A DNA stretch of 64,000 bases from Mactromeris polynyma. Its lineage: Eukaryota > Mollusca > Bivalvia > Venerida > Mactridae. Of the stretch, positions 23,398 to 35,100 are shown piece after piece. Location: positions 8,577,385-8,641,384 of the forward strand of contig JASFXZ010000010.1 of the NCBI GenBank assembly GCA_032209605.1, in the 5' to 3' direction. The position numbers and the translations under genes were made by a program. A model generated the notes under the pieces. It was not told the origin of the DNA and made no database searches. It saw only the letters and a list, made by a program, of their open reading frames with translations. How positions within the stretch are numbered: the first letter of the stretch is position 1; every line of letters begins with the position of its first letter.

Positions 23398-26300
23398 ATG
23401 GCTCGTTTAGCTCTTGCTTTGTTGATGGTTGTTGCCATTGGTTACGTTGTCGCTGACGAAGATAACGCTTGTACCGAGACAAAGTAAGATTTTTACTTTC
23501 ATTTACAATTGCACGTAGTACAACAATATTTTCATCCGGTTTGGTATTTACATTGAAACCTCATTAAAGACCACCATTCGGAACACCTCGGCCAACTACG
23601 TCAAGTGCCTCGGATGAACGTTAGGCACTACTTTCGGAAGTGGTACGGAAATACACGAGAGCTGTCGAGAATGTAAAGACCACATATTGGTTGGGAAGAA
23701 TGTCGGTCGTAGTTAGGAGCTGGGTTGATTATCGAGTTAAAAAATGAAAGAAAAAAAGAAAAATTGGTCCATAAAATACGATCTTACTAGCGACGTGGTC
23801 TAAATTTCGAGGTGGTCTTTAAGTAAGGTTTTACTGCGTATCTTAAAATGTATAATGGTGACAATGAAAAGTTGTAAATACTTGAATTGAATTAGATAAA
23901 TGTTCCGTTTACTTTTACTAACCCGTACTTGACTGTGATGGTTTTAATAATGTTAAACATTTATTTTGTCTGTTCTGATGAACGACAATCATTTTAATTT
24001 GCATTAGCAATAAAGAGGTCAAATGAACTTACCCGCCACTTCGTATTTTTGGATGCTTCCCCTGATTTTGACTAAATCAGCTGAAACGATGGATTTGAAT
24101 TTGACCGATTTACATCGACGAATTTGGATAGTTGAATCCATTTGAATCATTATATTTATACATTAAATGTTATAAATAGTTTTTTTTGCTATCAAAATCA
24201 ACAGAATATGTGTCACGTAGATTTGTAGAAAATATGTGAAATAGTACTGATGGGTATTCACTATTATATGTTATAATGTATTATATATTCATGTTATTTT
24301 ACAGGGATTGTGCATGTGGAAGTGTTTGCAATGATAGCGTATGCGTGGAGGGTAAGTAGTTCATCAACTTGTTCGTCCGTTTTACGTTTTGTTGGTTACG
24401 TTGTCAGATATTTTACATTGCGAAAACTTCTGAGAGAAAAATATGTATAATTGTTCGAAAACAAACCGGTGTGTCTTCCTAATTTACAAAAAATAAGACG
24501 GATTCGAAATTTCAAACTATAGGACTAATTGTCTTTTCCAAAGATTATTTTAATAACTTCATAAAGTCAAATCGTTTGCGTAATAAAACTAAACGGGACT
24601 ATTTTAAACGAAAAATAAATTGATACAGAACATTATGGTGCAGATTTAAAACGCTGTGACTGCCACAGGAATAACACCTTCAAAATGTAATGTTTCATAG
24701 GAACAGAAATAGTTGTCTCGATAACTCGATGCATTGCTTATTTATAGAATACGATGTGCAACTGTTCATTTGAATGCCATGAATATATGTAATATATAAT
24801 ACAGTAAATCCTCACTTAAAGACCACCTCAATAACAATACCACCTCAAAAGTAAAAACACAATTTTCAAGTCCATTTACACTGTTTTGCTGATTATTCTA
24901 TCTCAATATTAAAACCACCTCAAAAAGAATACAAGGTTTTAATGGTCCTAAGGGTGGTCTTATAGTTGAGGTTTTACTGTATATTTTTACCGTGAATCCT
25001 CTATAATGAGATCGTTAATTTTTTTTATAGTTTTGAAAAAAGTCGGTGTTATTAATGAAGTGGTCTGATTATTGAGGTACAATCAGAAAGAAAGAATTGA
25101 AATCTGGTTCATGGAAATTCGGTTTTAATAATAAGCTGGTCCGGATGTTGAAGTGGTATGTAAACGAGTTTTGTCTGTACACAATATGTTTATTTCATAT
25201 TTTCAGGATGTAAGGTGTTCAACACATTTCTGGCTGCTGGAACTGAGGCGGAGGTTCTCGGCAGAAAATGCAAATGTGGTATTACAGCTGATGATCGTGG
25301 AATGCCTCTGGAAGTATGTCTTTTAACAGCATAACCTGGTTTTGATCACTAGCGGTTCCAGAGGGGGGAGGGGTCGCACCAGGCGCCCCCCCCCTAAAAT
25401 TCCCCAACCTTACATGTTTGTCTGAGTATAAATACGAAAATATAGCTCCGTCGCTGCTAATGCGTTGTATTTAACAAAGTTACGCCCCCTAAGATCCCCT
25501 AATACCAAATCCTGGATCCGCACCTGTTGATAGTATCTATAAAATTCCAATCGGTTCCAAATATGTGTATTGTATTTAACTAATTGTCAATGATTTGCAT
25601 TTTTTTTTTAAATTCCAATATAGTACATGTATTAAAAAATATACATGTGTGAACTTATTTTTATCTCGTGGCCACGACTAACTAACTCGTTCCCACGACA
25701 TACTAAGTAATAATTTCAAAAATGTCGCCTCTATGCCACCGTAGAAATATACAATGGCTTTCAATTTTTTTAAACATTTGCTTATGGTAAATTACTATGC
25801 CTTTTGTACTTCTCATATAATGCCAAGAATCTTGTGTATCTCAATGTGTATGTCCGTATGCCAGTCTGTGCGTGTCAGCGTGCTCATTTATGTATGAACA
25901 CCTGGGTAGTGTGACTGATTGAGAGCACACATGTAATAATTGCTCGTTTATTATGTGTTTATAAAACGTATTTCGGCCAATTTTAAGTTCATTGTATATA
26001 TAAATTTAAATGTAAATAATTAAAGGGATTATGTACAGATTATATCATTAAACTTTAATAATATTATTAAAAGGGGTCTGTGATCACATGTTGTTTAACA
26101 TGAATATTAAGATCACTTTTGTTAAACCGTTTAACCATTTTAATTATTTAATACATTTCGGCTGGCATTTAGCGCGTATATAAATACATGTATTTTGAAA
26201 TCCTAACCTTGTGGTCAATGTAGTCCAAGTGTTTTATTTTCTGCTTGTTTTACTGACTCAATGAAATAAGTTACACCGTCTGTTGTTCGATTAGATTAAG

Positions 26301-27211
26301 TGATTGCAGACCAGAGCACGGACAATGAGCATACCTCGTTTAATGTACGTCATCCTTAAAACGCTACAATAAAAACAGAGCGGCAAAGTGGTAGAGAGTA
26401 GACTCCAGATCCGGAGCTCGTGTGTTCGAATCCTGCCTGGGGCGAGGTTGAACCGCAAACTTCACAATCCCTGAAATAAGCGCATGTACTGGTTAATAAC
26501 CCAACAAGCAGTCTTTAAGATAAAGTCATGTTTGAGGAACACGAAAAATCGGCCAATGGCGCTACCGAGTAATTAATATACGTTGTAATACATTGTTTTA
26601 CAATTGATGTAAATAAGTTAGTTTAAATTGAACATAATACGCGAAGGGTGGATTGAGCGGCGCATGTTCAAACAGTTCGCACGACAAAATTCCAAAACAC
26701 CGCATAATGTTTTCTGATGGCGCTAGGCGACAAAATCCAGTCGCCGCACGGGTATGCTACCGTAGTCTTACTGTCCATTAGGTTCTGATAAAGTTGAATT
26801 GTGTGGCTCAACATAAATGGGGATGGCAAAGATTTTTACCATTTTTTGTTGTTTCAGCTTATTATACTTATTCAGCTTTACATCGATTGTGAAACAAATT
26901 CTTACAACTTTTTATATTAATTTCACTCAAAGTCTGCTTCATGGGTTGCTAACCAAAGCTCGCAATTAAATCGATGATTCTGAAGTCCGCGGGAGAAGCT
27001 AGCATGGTAAGCTTCTTACCCACGACATTTGGATCTGTCGTTCGTTACTCTACCCCTGATTCACATCGCCTTTCAAAACTGGAGAGCGTGAACATAACAG
27101 TCACTGTATTTTCTTCATGAATTTTCGTTTCAGTGTGAAACGGGCGTAGAGTATACTGATGCCCCAGCGGACGTGGCCGAATGGGAAAACAACCCAGCTT
27201 GTGCAGCATAA
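23398..27211 (+). CDS. Small secreted 10-cysteine protein, four exons
   Basis: Coding exons are 23398-23483, 24305-24351, 25207-25313 and 27134-27211. All junctions have GT/AG and agreeing phases, and the frame closes at TAA 27209-27211 for 105 residues. Residues 1-19 are a clear signal peptide (MARLALALLMVVAIGYVVA). The mature part is acidic and has 10 cysteines: one in exon 1, four in exon 2 (CxC..C....C), three in exon 3 (C, then CKC) and two in exon 4. An acceptor at 23384 suggests a 5' UTR intron, and AATAAA lies at 27310-27315. I do not recognise the family. A defence peptide or extracellular-matrix peptide is possible, but function is unassigned. Confidence 0.82.
23551..23838. mobile_element. 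Inverted-repeat element related to family B
   Basis: Within intron 1 of the secreted-protein gene. The left end is gaaacctcattaaagaccac; the right end is ggtggtctttaagtaaggtt. The ends resemble family B, but the interior is different and longer (about 288 bp). Confidence 0.6.
24801..24981. mobile_element. Family B MITE (CAGTAAAACCTC ends), intron 2
   Basis: About 180 bp with ends acagtaaatcctcacttaaa and, at the right, tgaggttttactgta. The interior includes gaccacctcaa, ttcactgttttgct and gttttaa..ggtcctaagggtggt motifs. TA-type flanks and CAGT termini suggest a pogo/Tc1-mariner relative. Other copies: 36023-36201, 56253-56434, 62089-62270, partial at 716-824 and about 49175-49310. Confidence 0.75.
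25340..25535. repeat. Probable inverted-repeat element, intron 3
   Basis: Starts near cactagcggttccagagggg with G- and C-runs and ends near tcctggatccgcacctg, which resembles the reverse complement of the start. No ORF. Boundaries are weak. Confidence 0.4.
25540..27120. other. Intron 3 of the secreted-protein gene, no other gene
   Basis: Contains the tRNA-like SINE head at 26376-26520. I see no other coding or structured element; short frames lack support. Confidence 0.5.
26376..26520 (+). repeat. tRNA-headed SINE
   Basis: A-box-like aaagtggtagagag and B-box-like gtgttcgaatcctgcc are followed by a body shared with the copy at 612-715. Not a tRNA gene: the ends do not form an acceptor stem. 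Confidence 0.5.
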
Positions 27212-27384
27212 TGCTGTAACCATGGAGATATATACACCAATGTCTACACGATCCGGAACGTCTCATTGATGATCTACGTTTATTTTCAATTACATGTATA
27301 CTGTACTCAAATAAAGAAATATTAAAATGTCCACACTCTGTGTCTCATCTATCATAACATATGATAATGTATTCTAAACACCGT

Positions 27385-27524
27385 TAAAAATGCGACTACA
27401 ATGTATACTAAACACCATTAAAACGCGACTACAATGTATACTAAACACAATTAAAACGCGACTACAATGTATACTAAACACCATTAAAACGCGACTACAA
27501 TGTATACTAAACACCATTAAAACG
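27385..27524 (+). repeat. 33-bp minisatellite, left block
   Basis: About four good units plus one decayed unit. The unit holds gcgactacaatgtatac then taaacaccattaaaac. Because 33 bp is 11 codons, every frame without a stop stays open; in this frame the unit reads RLQCILNTIKT. Confidence 0.9.
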
Positions 27525-29609
27525 GGATTTTACTTTGAAAGGCTGTATTCTCCTTCGAAATCGGACCAATATGACGAACAATGGTGTAAACATGTTACTA
27601 ATGAAGTCAGAAGTTTAAGGGAACATCTGATTCCCGATAAAATAGTTACAGTTCTGCCCGAGGATGTTAGTAAAATCATCACTGCCTTCCCACAGGGTAA
27701 AGCGTCTGGTTTTGATGGTGTAACGTATGAACATTTAAAATATGTGGCGAGTATTGTAACTCCAAAATTGGCGGAATTATTTACTTATATGTTGCGCATG
27801 TCTTATATACCGGATGCCCTCAAGCGCGGAATAATAATAACACTGTACAAAGGAGGGTCAAAACGCAAGGATAATCCTAATAGTTACAGGGCGATTACAC
27901 TGACATCTGTTGTGTTAAAGTTATTTGAGGCAGTTGTGTTACAACGATGTAGAACTCAGATGATGACGGACTTAAGTATTCAGCAATGTGGTTTTCAAGA
28001 AGGTTTGGGTTGCCTAATGACATCATTTATGCTTAGGGAAAGCGTTTACTTCGCGCGTGAACATGGCTCTAAACTATTTGTGTGCTTTCTTGATGGCAAA
28101 CAAGCCTTTGATAGGGTATGGCATGACGGGTTGTTCTACAAACTTAATGCTAAAATAGACCCTACGTCACTTCTTGCTTTTATTGAACTGTATTCGAACA
28201 TGACAAGTTGTGTCAAGAACCGAGGTCAAACATCGCGCTGGTTTCCAGTACGCCAAGGAACGCGTCAAGGAGGAAAGAGTTCCCCGGACTGCTATTTAGT
28301 GTACATAAATGGGTTGATATGTGAATTAGAACAATCAGGTCTTGGTTTTTGTATGTATGATTTTAACATGAGCAGTCCTACAGTAGCAGACGATATGGTA
28401 CTTATTGCATATTCTCGGAAAGCGCTACAAGAAATGTTGCAAATTTGTTATAAGTACTCATGTAAATGGCGCTTCGACTATAATCCATCAAAATGTGCGG
28501 TAATTGTGTTTAATGAACAGAGGCGGACTGAAATTAATCGTACTTGGTCACTCGGACCAGAACGTATAGAGGAAGCAGAATCGTACACACACCTTGGGTT
28601 ACGATGTGATAATTATATGTCTACCGGTGCACTTATTTCCGAAGCCTCGATGAAGTTAAGAGGAACTCTCAATTCGATTCTAAACAGTGGTTTTAATCCG
28701 ACCGAGCTTAATCCTATAACGACTCTTAAAATGTACACCAATATTGTTTTGCCAAAGGCTCTTTATGGCTCGCCGTTGTGGTCAAATTATTCACAAAGTG
28801 ACTTGAATCAACTTGAAATTGCACATAGACGTTGTGTAAAACAAATACTTCAAGTCAGTAGAAGTACAAATACAGATTTTTCTTTAGCGTGTCTGAATAT
28901 AGAATCAGCAGAGGAACTAGTTGATTATGAAAAACTACAGTTTTTTGGACAACTGTGTAGGTTACCAGAAAACTTCTTAGCGAAGAAAATATTTATTCAC
29001 AGACTAGTGCGTTTCTTTGTGGTTAATTGTAACACCCATGGATTTGTCCCAGATATACATAGACTATTACGTAAATACGAGTTATTACCAGTTGTCCAGT
29101 GGTACATTTCTACTGGTATATTTCCCAGTAAACTTACCTGGAAAAGAACAATTAAGAAAAACGTTAAATTGGCTAACAGACGTAAACGAACAAAAAGGGT
29201 GCAAGTACAGTTAGATAGTGTTGTTCCATCTTTATTACAGATGGATAAATCTCTTGTTTTATTCGGGATAGCTAGATCGACACCGTCACTCTCAACTTTA
29301 TGCAAAAAAGCTACAAGATTGCTTAGCTGGATAGTATCTAGACAATTTATTACTAAATGTGCTAAATGTGAGAGATATTCGGAATGTCTTGTGAACCATG
29401 TGTTATGGTTTTGTGAAAAACTTGAAAGTAAAAGAGTGAACATGATTATTGAATCTTGCAATGTAATGGGGATAGACGAGTACTGCCAGTTCATTCAATT
29501 ACCTATTGATGTTATGAGTAAGCGACTGGTCTATCGTGCATTGCATACATCAGAAAACAAATATTTCTGTCATTTCTCACTACTTAATGTAATCTGCGAT
29601 ATGTTGTAA
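27390..29609 (+). CDS. 5'-truncated LINE reverse transcriptase fused to minisatellite
   Basis: The 739-codon frame has about 45 codons of minisatellite, then LINE sequence from about 27524 on. It starts partway through ORF2, so the endonuclease is missing. Reverse transcriptase motifs are present: KGGSKRKDNPNSYRAITLT (fingers), CFLDGKQAFDRVW (A), GTRQGGKSSPDCY (B) and VADDMVLIAY (C, catalytic ADD). A C-terminal CxxC...HxxxxC segment (CAKC ... HVLWFC) matches the place of the zinc-knuckle in the LINE at 2275-7846. No frameshift or stop is seen. The ATG at 27390 lies in the minisatellite, and nothing shows that it is transcribed. The LINE is of a different family from the first one. Confidence 0.85.
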   Translation: MRLQCILNTIKTRLQCILNTIKTRLQCILNTIKTRLQCILNTIKTGFYFERLYSPSKSDQYDEQWCKHVTNEVRSLREHLIPDKIVTVLPEDVSKIITAFPQGKASGFDGVTYEHLKYVASIVTPKLAELFTYMLRMSYIPDALKRGIIITLYKGGSKRKDNPNSYRAITLTSVVLKLFEAVVLQRCRTQMMTDLSIQQCGFQEGLGCLMTSFMLRESVYFAREHGSKLFVCFLDGKQAFDRVWHDGLFYKLNAKIDPTSLLAFIELYSNMTSCVKNRGQTSRWFPVRQGTRQGGKSSPDCYLVYINGLICELEQSGLGFCMYDFNMSSPTVADDMVLIAYSRKALQEMLQICYKYSCKWRFDYNPSKCAVIVFNEQRRTEINRTWSLGPERIEEAESYTHLGLRCDNYMSTGALISEASMKLRGTLNSILNSGFNPTELNPITTLKMYTNIVLPKALYGSPLWSNYSQSDLNQLEIAHRRCVKQILQVSRSTNTDFSLACLNIESAEELVDYEKLQFFGQLCRLPENFLAKKIFIHRLVRFFVVNCNTHGFVPDIHRLLRKYELLPVVQWYISTGIFPSKLTWKRTIKKNVKLANRRKRTKRVQVQLDSVVPSLLQMDKSLVLFGIARSTPSLSTLCKKATRLLSWIVSRQFITKCAKCERYSECLVNHVLWFCEKLESKRVNMIIESCNVMGIDEYCQFIQLPIDVMSKRLVYRALHTSENKYFCHFSLLNVICDML

Positions 29610-29923
29610 ACACTATTAATTTATACTTAATAGTGTTTATAGAATATGTTTCATATGTTTATCAGTTAACATAGGTACCATTAATTCCTCCTTGTATTTC
29701 GTTTCGACAAGGTTGAATAGCTCAATGGTACGTATATATCCTGTATTTTGTATATTATAATGTGTCGTCTTTTGTGTACGTAATTAATGCTCTCATGTGA
29801 TTTCAGTGTGTATTAATTAATGTTTGTCTTTGTCTTATAGTGCTGGTTATGTATTTTGTATGATTACTTTATGTTATATTTATGCTCTTCAATACTGGAG
29901 GAAATAAAAGATATATATAAAAA
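27524..29923 (+). mobile_element. 5'-truncated LINE inserted in a minisatellite
   Basis: About 2.4 kb. The 3' end is aatactggaggaaataaaag followed by a short ata/a-rich tail. attaaaacg occurs on both sides (before about 27524 and from 29924) and may be a target-site duplication, though the tandem repeat makes this uncertain. Confidence 0.85.
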
Positions 29924-30127
29924 ATTAAAACGCGACGACAATGTATGCTAATCACCATTAAAACGCGACGACAATGTATACTAAACACCATTAAAACGCG
30001 ACTACAATGTATACTAAACACCATTAAAACGCGACTACAGTGTATACTAAACACCATTAAAACTCGACTACAATGTATACTTAACACCATTAAAACGCGA
30101 CTACAGTGTCTACTAAACACCATTAAA
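29924..30127 (+). repeat. 33-bp minisatellite, right block
   Basis: About six units continuing the left block after the LINE. The first two units have gcgacgac in place of gcgactac. A decayed end runs into aaaaactgccgtgatgttac, the start of another interspersed repeat. Confidence 0.9.
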
Positions 30128-30129
30128 AA

Positions 30130-30700
30130 CTGCCGTGATGTTACGATTGATGGTCACTCGATTATGATAAACTATATATAGTGTCCGTAAGGGGAGATGA
30201 CTTCGTATTTATAAGATAGATAAACTTACTCGGTAGTGAGATCAGTCATAGACAGTACAGTCTGTTTCAATATAAGTAGTTCATCAGTATTTATTGTATC
30301 AGTCGTGAAATCACACATTCATGTCAATAAACTTGTTACATGCCGATTTATCTGAAGAAAACAATGTAAACATTCGTAAGTTTTGGTACATAAAACCTAG
30401 AATCTTCTTAATTCCAACGCCGGGCAATTTCCCGAAGGGTAGATTGACAACACTACTCACTGAATAAATCTTGAACTATACTATAGATCTACTTTCAGAA
30501 AATTTATTTCGGTAAATTTGCCGTTATTCAGTGGATTTCGGTAATGTAACGTACCCCTTATCGAAAGATAAACCAATCCGCGTCAAGGTTACAAACGTTG
30601 CTTGCTTGAAGAGAAGTTGGCTTAGTGGCTAACGTGAGATGTGATTGGTTTACACAACACTTATATGCAAATAGCGAAGAAAAATGTACCTTAGTAAGTT
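30130..30700 (+). repeat. Interspersed repeat family G, copy 1
   Basis: Shares gatgttacgattgNtggtca, cttatcgaaa, ccaatccgcgtcaaggttac, aaacgttg and gattggtttacacaacact with 49640-49990 and, in reverse, with 39240-39690. A short reverse fragment is at 34915-34985. The class is unclear (SINE or DNA element); no ORF. Confidence 0.65.
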
Positions 30701-31178
30701 ATGGTGATCTTTAATCATGTTTGCATAACAAACACACTTATACCATTCTACTGTACTACATGTATATGATTATTTTTTCCTGAAAGGATATCATGCCGAA
30801 GTGTAGTGAAAAATTAAGTAACATGTTTGGATAAAAACCAACTAATATACGTGTTAATCCGTTTTATGCAACTTTATTCACTTGACAAAATACTTGACCT
30901 GACGAATTGTTGAACTTGCTTTAAACAAATAAACCTATGATAACAATTGATAATCAATCGAGATTAATCGGATTATAAAATCCGACTATAATAGGGATTA
31001 ATAACAGTCATCGCCTTTATGAAGTGTAAAATCTCTTATTTGCTTAATTATCCGAATTGTGAATTATTGGTCATTTTGTTTGACACTAAGTGAAAGTAAG
31101 AGCAGATAATATTTCCTTCTGGTCTGGAATAAGATTATTTGTGTGTAAATGACAATCTGAGATTTTTCGGCATAAAAT
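30701..31178. other. CNBD2 upstream region
   Basis: AT-rich. Contains Oct/homeobox-like atta and ttgataatcaatcgagatta runs, but no reliable TATA box or initiator. 5' UTR boundaries cannot be fixed from sequence alone. Confidence 0.35.
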
Positions 31179-32171
31179 ATGGCGGTTGTGGGTGACCGTG
31201 CCCCGCCATTGGATTTAAGTGCAATCACGAAGGAAGGTGGACTGGGGCTCATTAAAGAAACCAGTACAGTCGGCGATCTTATATATTTCAATGACAAATA
31301 TAAATCGTTAACAGAAAGGCCAGCACGGCAGTCCCGACGACGTTACAGTGTCGGGGACGCTGATCCACCTCCAACTTCAACAAGACGACGAAATAACTCG
31401 TTTAAATCATTATCTGATCGTAGCAGTCCCGTGAAAACCCGATTCCGCAGAAATTCATATGTTTCTCCGACCGACGAACCTGACACATCTCGCCGACGGA
31501 TGTCCCGTCGGGATTCTATGCTCAATGTATTGAGAGAGGACCTTAGTAAGATCAGTTGTCTCCATGCTCTGAAGCGATTCCCAAGCGTACAAAGCAATTC
31601 GTCGGATAATGAGGCGGATGTATTTGACGCGAGCGAATCCGACGACGAGCGATATTCACCCATACGAAAAACACGCGGGCGTAGATTGTCAAGCTTGCAC
31701 AGACAGGACTCAGAAAGATCTCTTTCAAGCTCAGACAATGTCGGCGGTCTCACAGAGACCGAACTAAGAAAAATACGGATGATTGAAACGTTGAATACCA
31801 TGAATGGACAAAAAAAACATAGATTTTCTATAGACAGCCAAAATGGCGAGCTAGCCATCTTGGAAGCTTCATTCGGTCGGGGGAAAAAGAGGGGCAGTAT
31901 AGCTACTCATGTTCTGATGAAAACCAGGAAAAAAAAGGGGCAGGCTGCTGAGACCGTGAAAAAGAAATCTGATTTCGTACTCGGAGCTTCGTCACCCGTA
32001 CAAAGACCGGAGTCTGAAATATTGAACGAAGAACAGAAAGAAAGATCTCAGAAAGTATTTAATATGCTGAAGGCGGCCAAATTTGCTACAAAGGAAAAAG
32101 AATCAACGAATAAAGATGAAAGTGCTAACAACGTCCTGTTAAGTTTTCGGCGAAAAGTGAGGAGAAAAAGG
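31179..32171 (+). CDS. CNBD2: CNBD2 exon 1: Arg/Ser-rich N-terminal region
   Basis: 331 codons ending at AGG|GTAAAC. Low-complexity and strongly basic. PKA-type R-R/K-x-S sites occur at S57 (RRYS), S93 (RRNS), S109 (RRMS), S113 (RRDS), S171 (RRLS) and about S240 (KRGS). An acidic patch at about 143-158 (NEADVFDASESDDE) interrupts the basic stretch. No recognised domain. An alternative is that part of this is a retained intron, but the frame is open throughout and the next exon joins in phase 0. Confidence 0.85.
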
Positions 32172-35100
32172 GTAAACATTTAGAACTGTCAAGCAAAGCT
32201 GTTTCTAATATACTGCGTTGTTTCAAGTTGTGATTCATTTGAAAATCAGTACTTTTAAAGATATATTATGCTCATTTTTTGTTCACTTGATTATCTAAAC
32301 AAGCATATGCATTATCACAGAATAGATAGATAGAAAGATAGAAATATGTAGTCAACTATTTATTGAATGATAAAAATGTTCTTATGATAAAAGAGTAATG
32401 TAAAACCCCAATGATGTTAAATATAGTTAAAAAAGAGATAAATATATTTGTATAAATGAATTACGCGGTCAGCATTATACTTTTTTATTTCCGATTCGAT
32501 TATCGATTATGAGTTTTCAACCTGATCCGATAATCGAGTACGAAATTTATCGATTATCCATCACCGTAACTGCTACTACTGTCAACTTCACAACAAATCC
32601 ATTGAAGGAGAATACGAGCATTTGCTAAAACATTGTTATCGTTATAATTACGTTTTTCAGAAGAGGCCAATCGAAATCTTCAGAAAGCGTGCCAGGTTCG
32701 TTGTTCTGCTAATGAGAGCCTGGAAAGTCCACTCAAACAAGTAAGTGTCCATGACATTACTTATATCTTATTGCGATTTGTTTATTGTCGGTTTTGCGAT
32801 ATTTTTCAGTCTGCAATGTATTGCCCACTACATAGTAATCTTTATTGCAATCCATCAATTTTGACTTAAGACCTTTTGCCGAATATTTCGCAGAAGTTAA
32901 ACACTCTGCGAGTCTGTAGATAATTTCATACAACTTCATCCTCCATATTAACAACTTATACCCCCGTAGACTGCTCCGTATGCTAGGTGTGACTAATGAA
33001 ATTCTCCATAAAAAAATAGGCTTTCCTTAACAAACTCATCGAAATAGGCCTAAACTGTTCCCAAAATTATAACCAGTACTTACCACTCTGCACTCAGCAC
33101 TCAGATAATAACACTGCATAATGAGAACTGTGTATTCTTTGTGTTCATTCTCGTTTAGGTTTGAGTGTGAAACTGGGATTTGAGGGAAATAATTGATTTT
33201 AACACTCAGAACTAAACACTCAATATAAGATTCACACGAATAAATAAATTTACACGAAAATGACGTTAGGTCGCTGTTGTTTAGTGGTTAGCATAACAAA
33301 CCGGCAATTCGTAGACCCGGGTTCGAATCCCGGTAGCGCCATTGACCGACGTTCGTGTTTCTCAAAACATGACTTTATTTCATACTCAAATCTCTAAAAC
33401 AATGTATGGAAACGAATACACGGCAGTCAGCAAGCTTTGTAAGCAATTTCACTTACTCAAACCTAAAAACTAAAACTCAGCAAAGTAAAGATTGACATCG
33501 GATTGGTGAGTGGAGAGTGATGAGTATTGGTTTTATTTTCGGGCCTTGGTCTCAGGTATTTGGCTCCCCCGCCGATGTTTGATCTTTTTTGTTATAGGTC
33601 CCAATTTTTAACAAGGGTATACAAATCCCCCAAACAAGAATGGACTCACCAACACAACCTTTTGGGTATGATTAGACTGAGCAAACATTTTAAAGGATGA
33701 CTTAACGTATTTGATAACCAATCTAATTTTATCGGCGTAGCTGTATAACATTGATTTTGACCAACCAAATGTTGTCATCGAAGCGGGCTTTTAAAATCTG
33801 ACCAAGCATGTTTTCACACAAGAGGCACCAAACGGGATTTTCGTTCACCAACGAAGCAACAAACGGGATTTTCATAAGATGTGCGTTCGTTAGCAGTTCG
33901 AGTTGGTCGGAAGAAATTATTATGTTTGAGCATATATAATATTACCCCGATAAGACGGGTCCGTGATTATAGTATAATATTATATAGATCCGAGTTAATT
34001 TTTTGTAAGGATTTATTTTTCAATATGTTGCAAAAACATTATTTCATTTAACATACTGGAAGACATCATTCTATCTACGCCGTTTATATTTTTTTAAAGA
34101 TATTTCTTGTTTAAGTTGTAATCTGAAAATCATTATTTCAGCATAAATGAGCTGTTTGTAGATAACAACGAATCCCTGGATATGATAACGAGAGGCACAC
34201 AAGCTGACCTCTTGTTTGATATAACGGCTTTTAAGGCTTCGAAAGAGGTAAATACTTCCTACGGAACACGGGTGGTGACATGTGAACTGGTCAAAACTGC
34301 TAACCCCGAATACTATTTCATAAACTTTATGAAAAGCTACTAAATACATCTTGTGTTGATTTTGATAAGAGAAAGCTATACTATTTATGATTGAAATTAT
34401 TTGAACTATCGACAAATGGGAAGTTGGTTCTTTTGACCAGTATATTTCCTACATGAAATCACAAAAATTGAAGTCACAACTTAATGGTTTCTTGGATATA
34501 ATATGGTGAACAAGGAAGTTCACATTGGGTATTCGTAAACACTTAAAAATGTATATTATTTTCACAATAAAAGTTTACTTCCTGATTTTGCATTTTATTA
34601 ATATTCTCTGATAATTATGCATGTATGAAAATAAATTTTAATGTGAGTTTAAGGTACCAACGTTTTGTATTATTATTTTTGAGACCGCTGATACAAGTAT
34701 TGACTATATTTCAATTTGCAGGCGAAAGTGTCAAATGAAGTTAAACGTATTTTGATGAAGAAACCGAAAGAACGCACTGAAGATGAAGAATACTACGTAA
34801 GTTATCTGAAATAGATGATAACATTAAATGAAACACAATCGGCGTACCTCGCTCCTTCGCATTTTACCCGAAGGTTACGGACGGACACGATGTTTGCCGA
34901 TTGGAATTATATAATGAAACATTCGTTGCACAACAAATCTTAACCTTCAAATTGCACCTTCCATCTTTTTCAAGATATTTATTGTGCAAAATTATGTGAT
35001 TTTTTATACGGGACATTCTTCTTATTCGAAACATATAGACCAGTCAAATATTTGTCCAATTCTACGGCATTATTTTATTAGTGCAATCGTGTTACCTCTT

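Noticed and set aside
33269..33342. Functional tRNA gene in CNBD2 intron 2
   Set aside because: Perfect T arm, but the acceptor stem does not pair and no Pol III terminator is adjacent.
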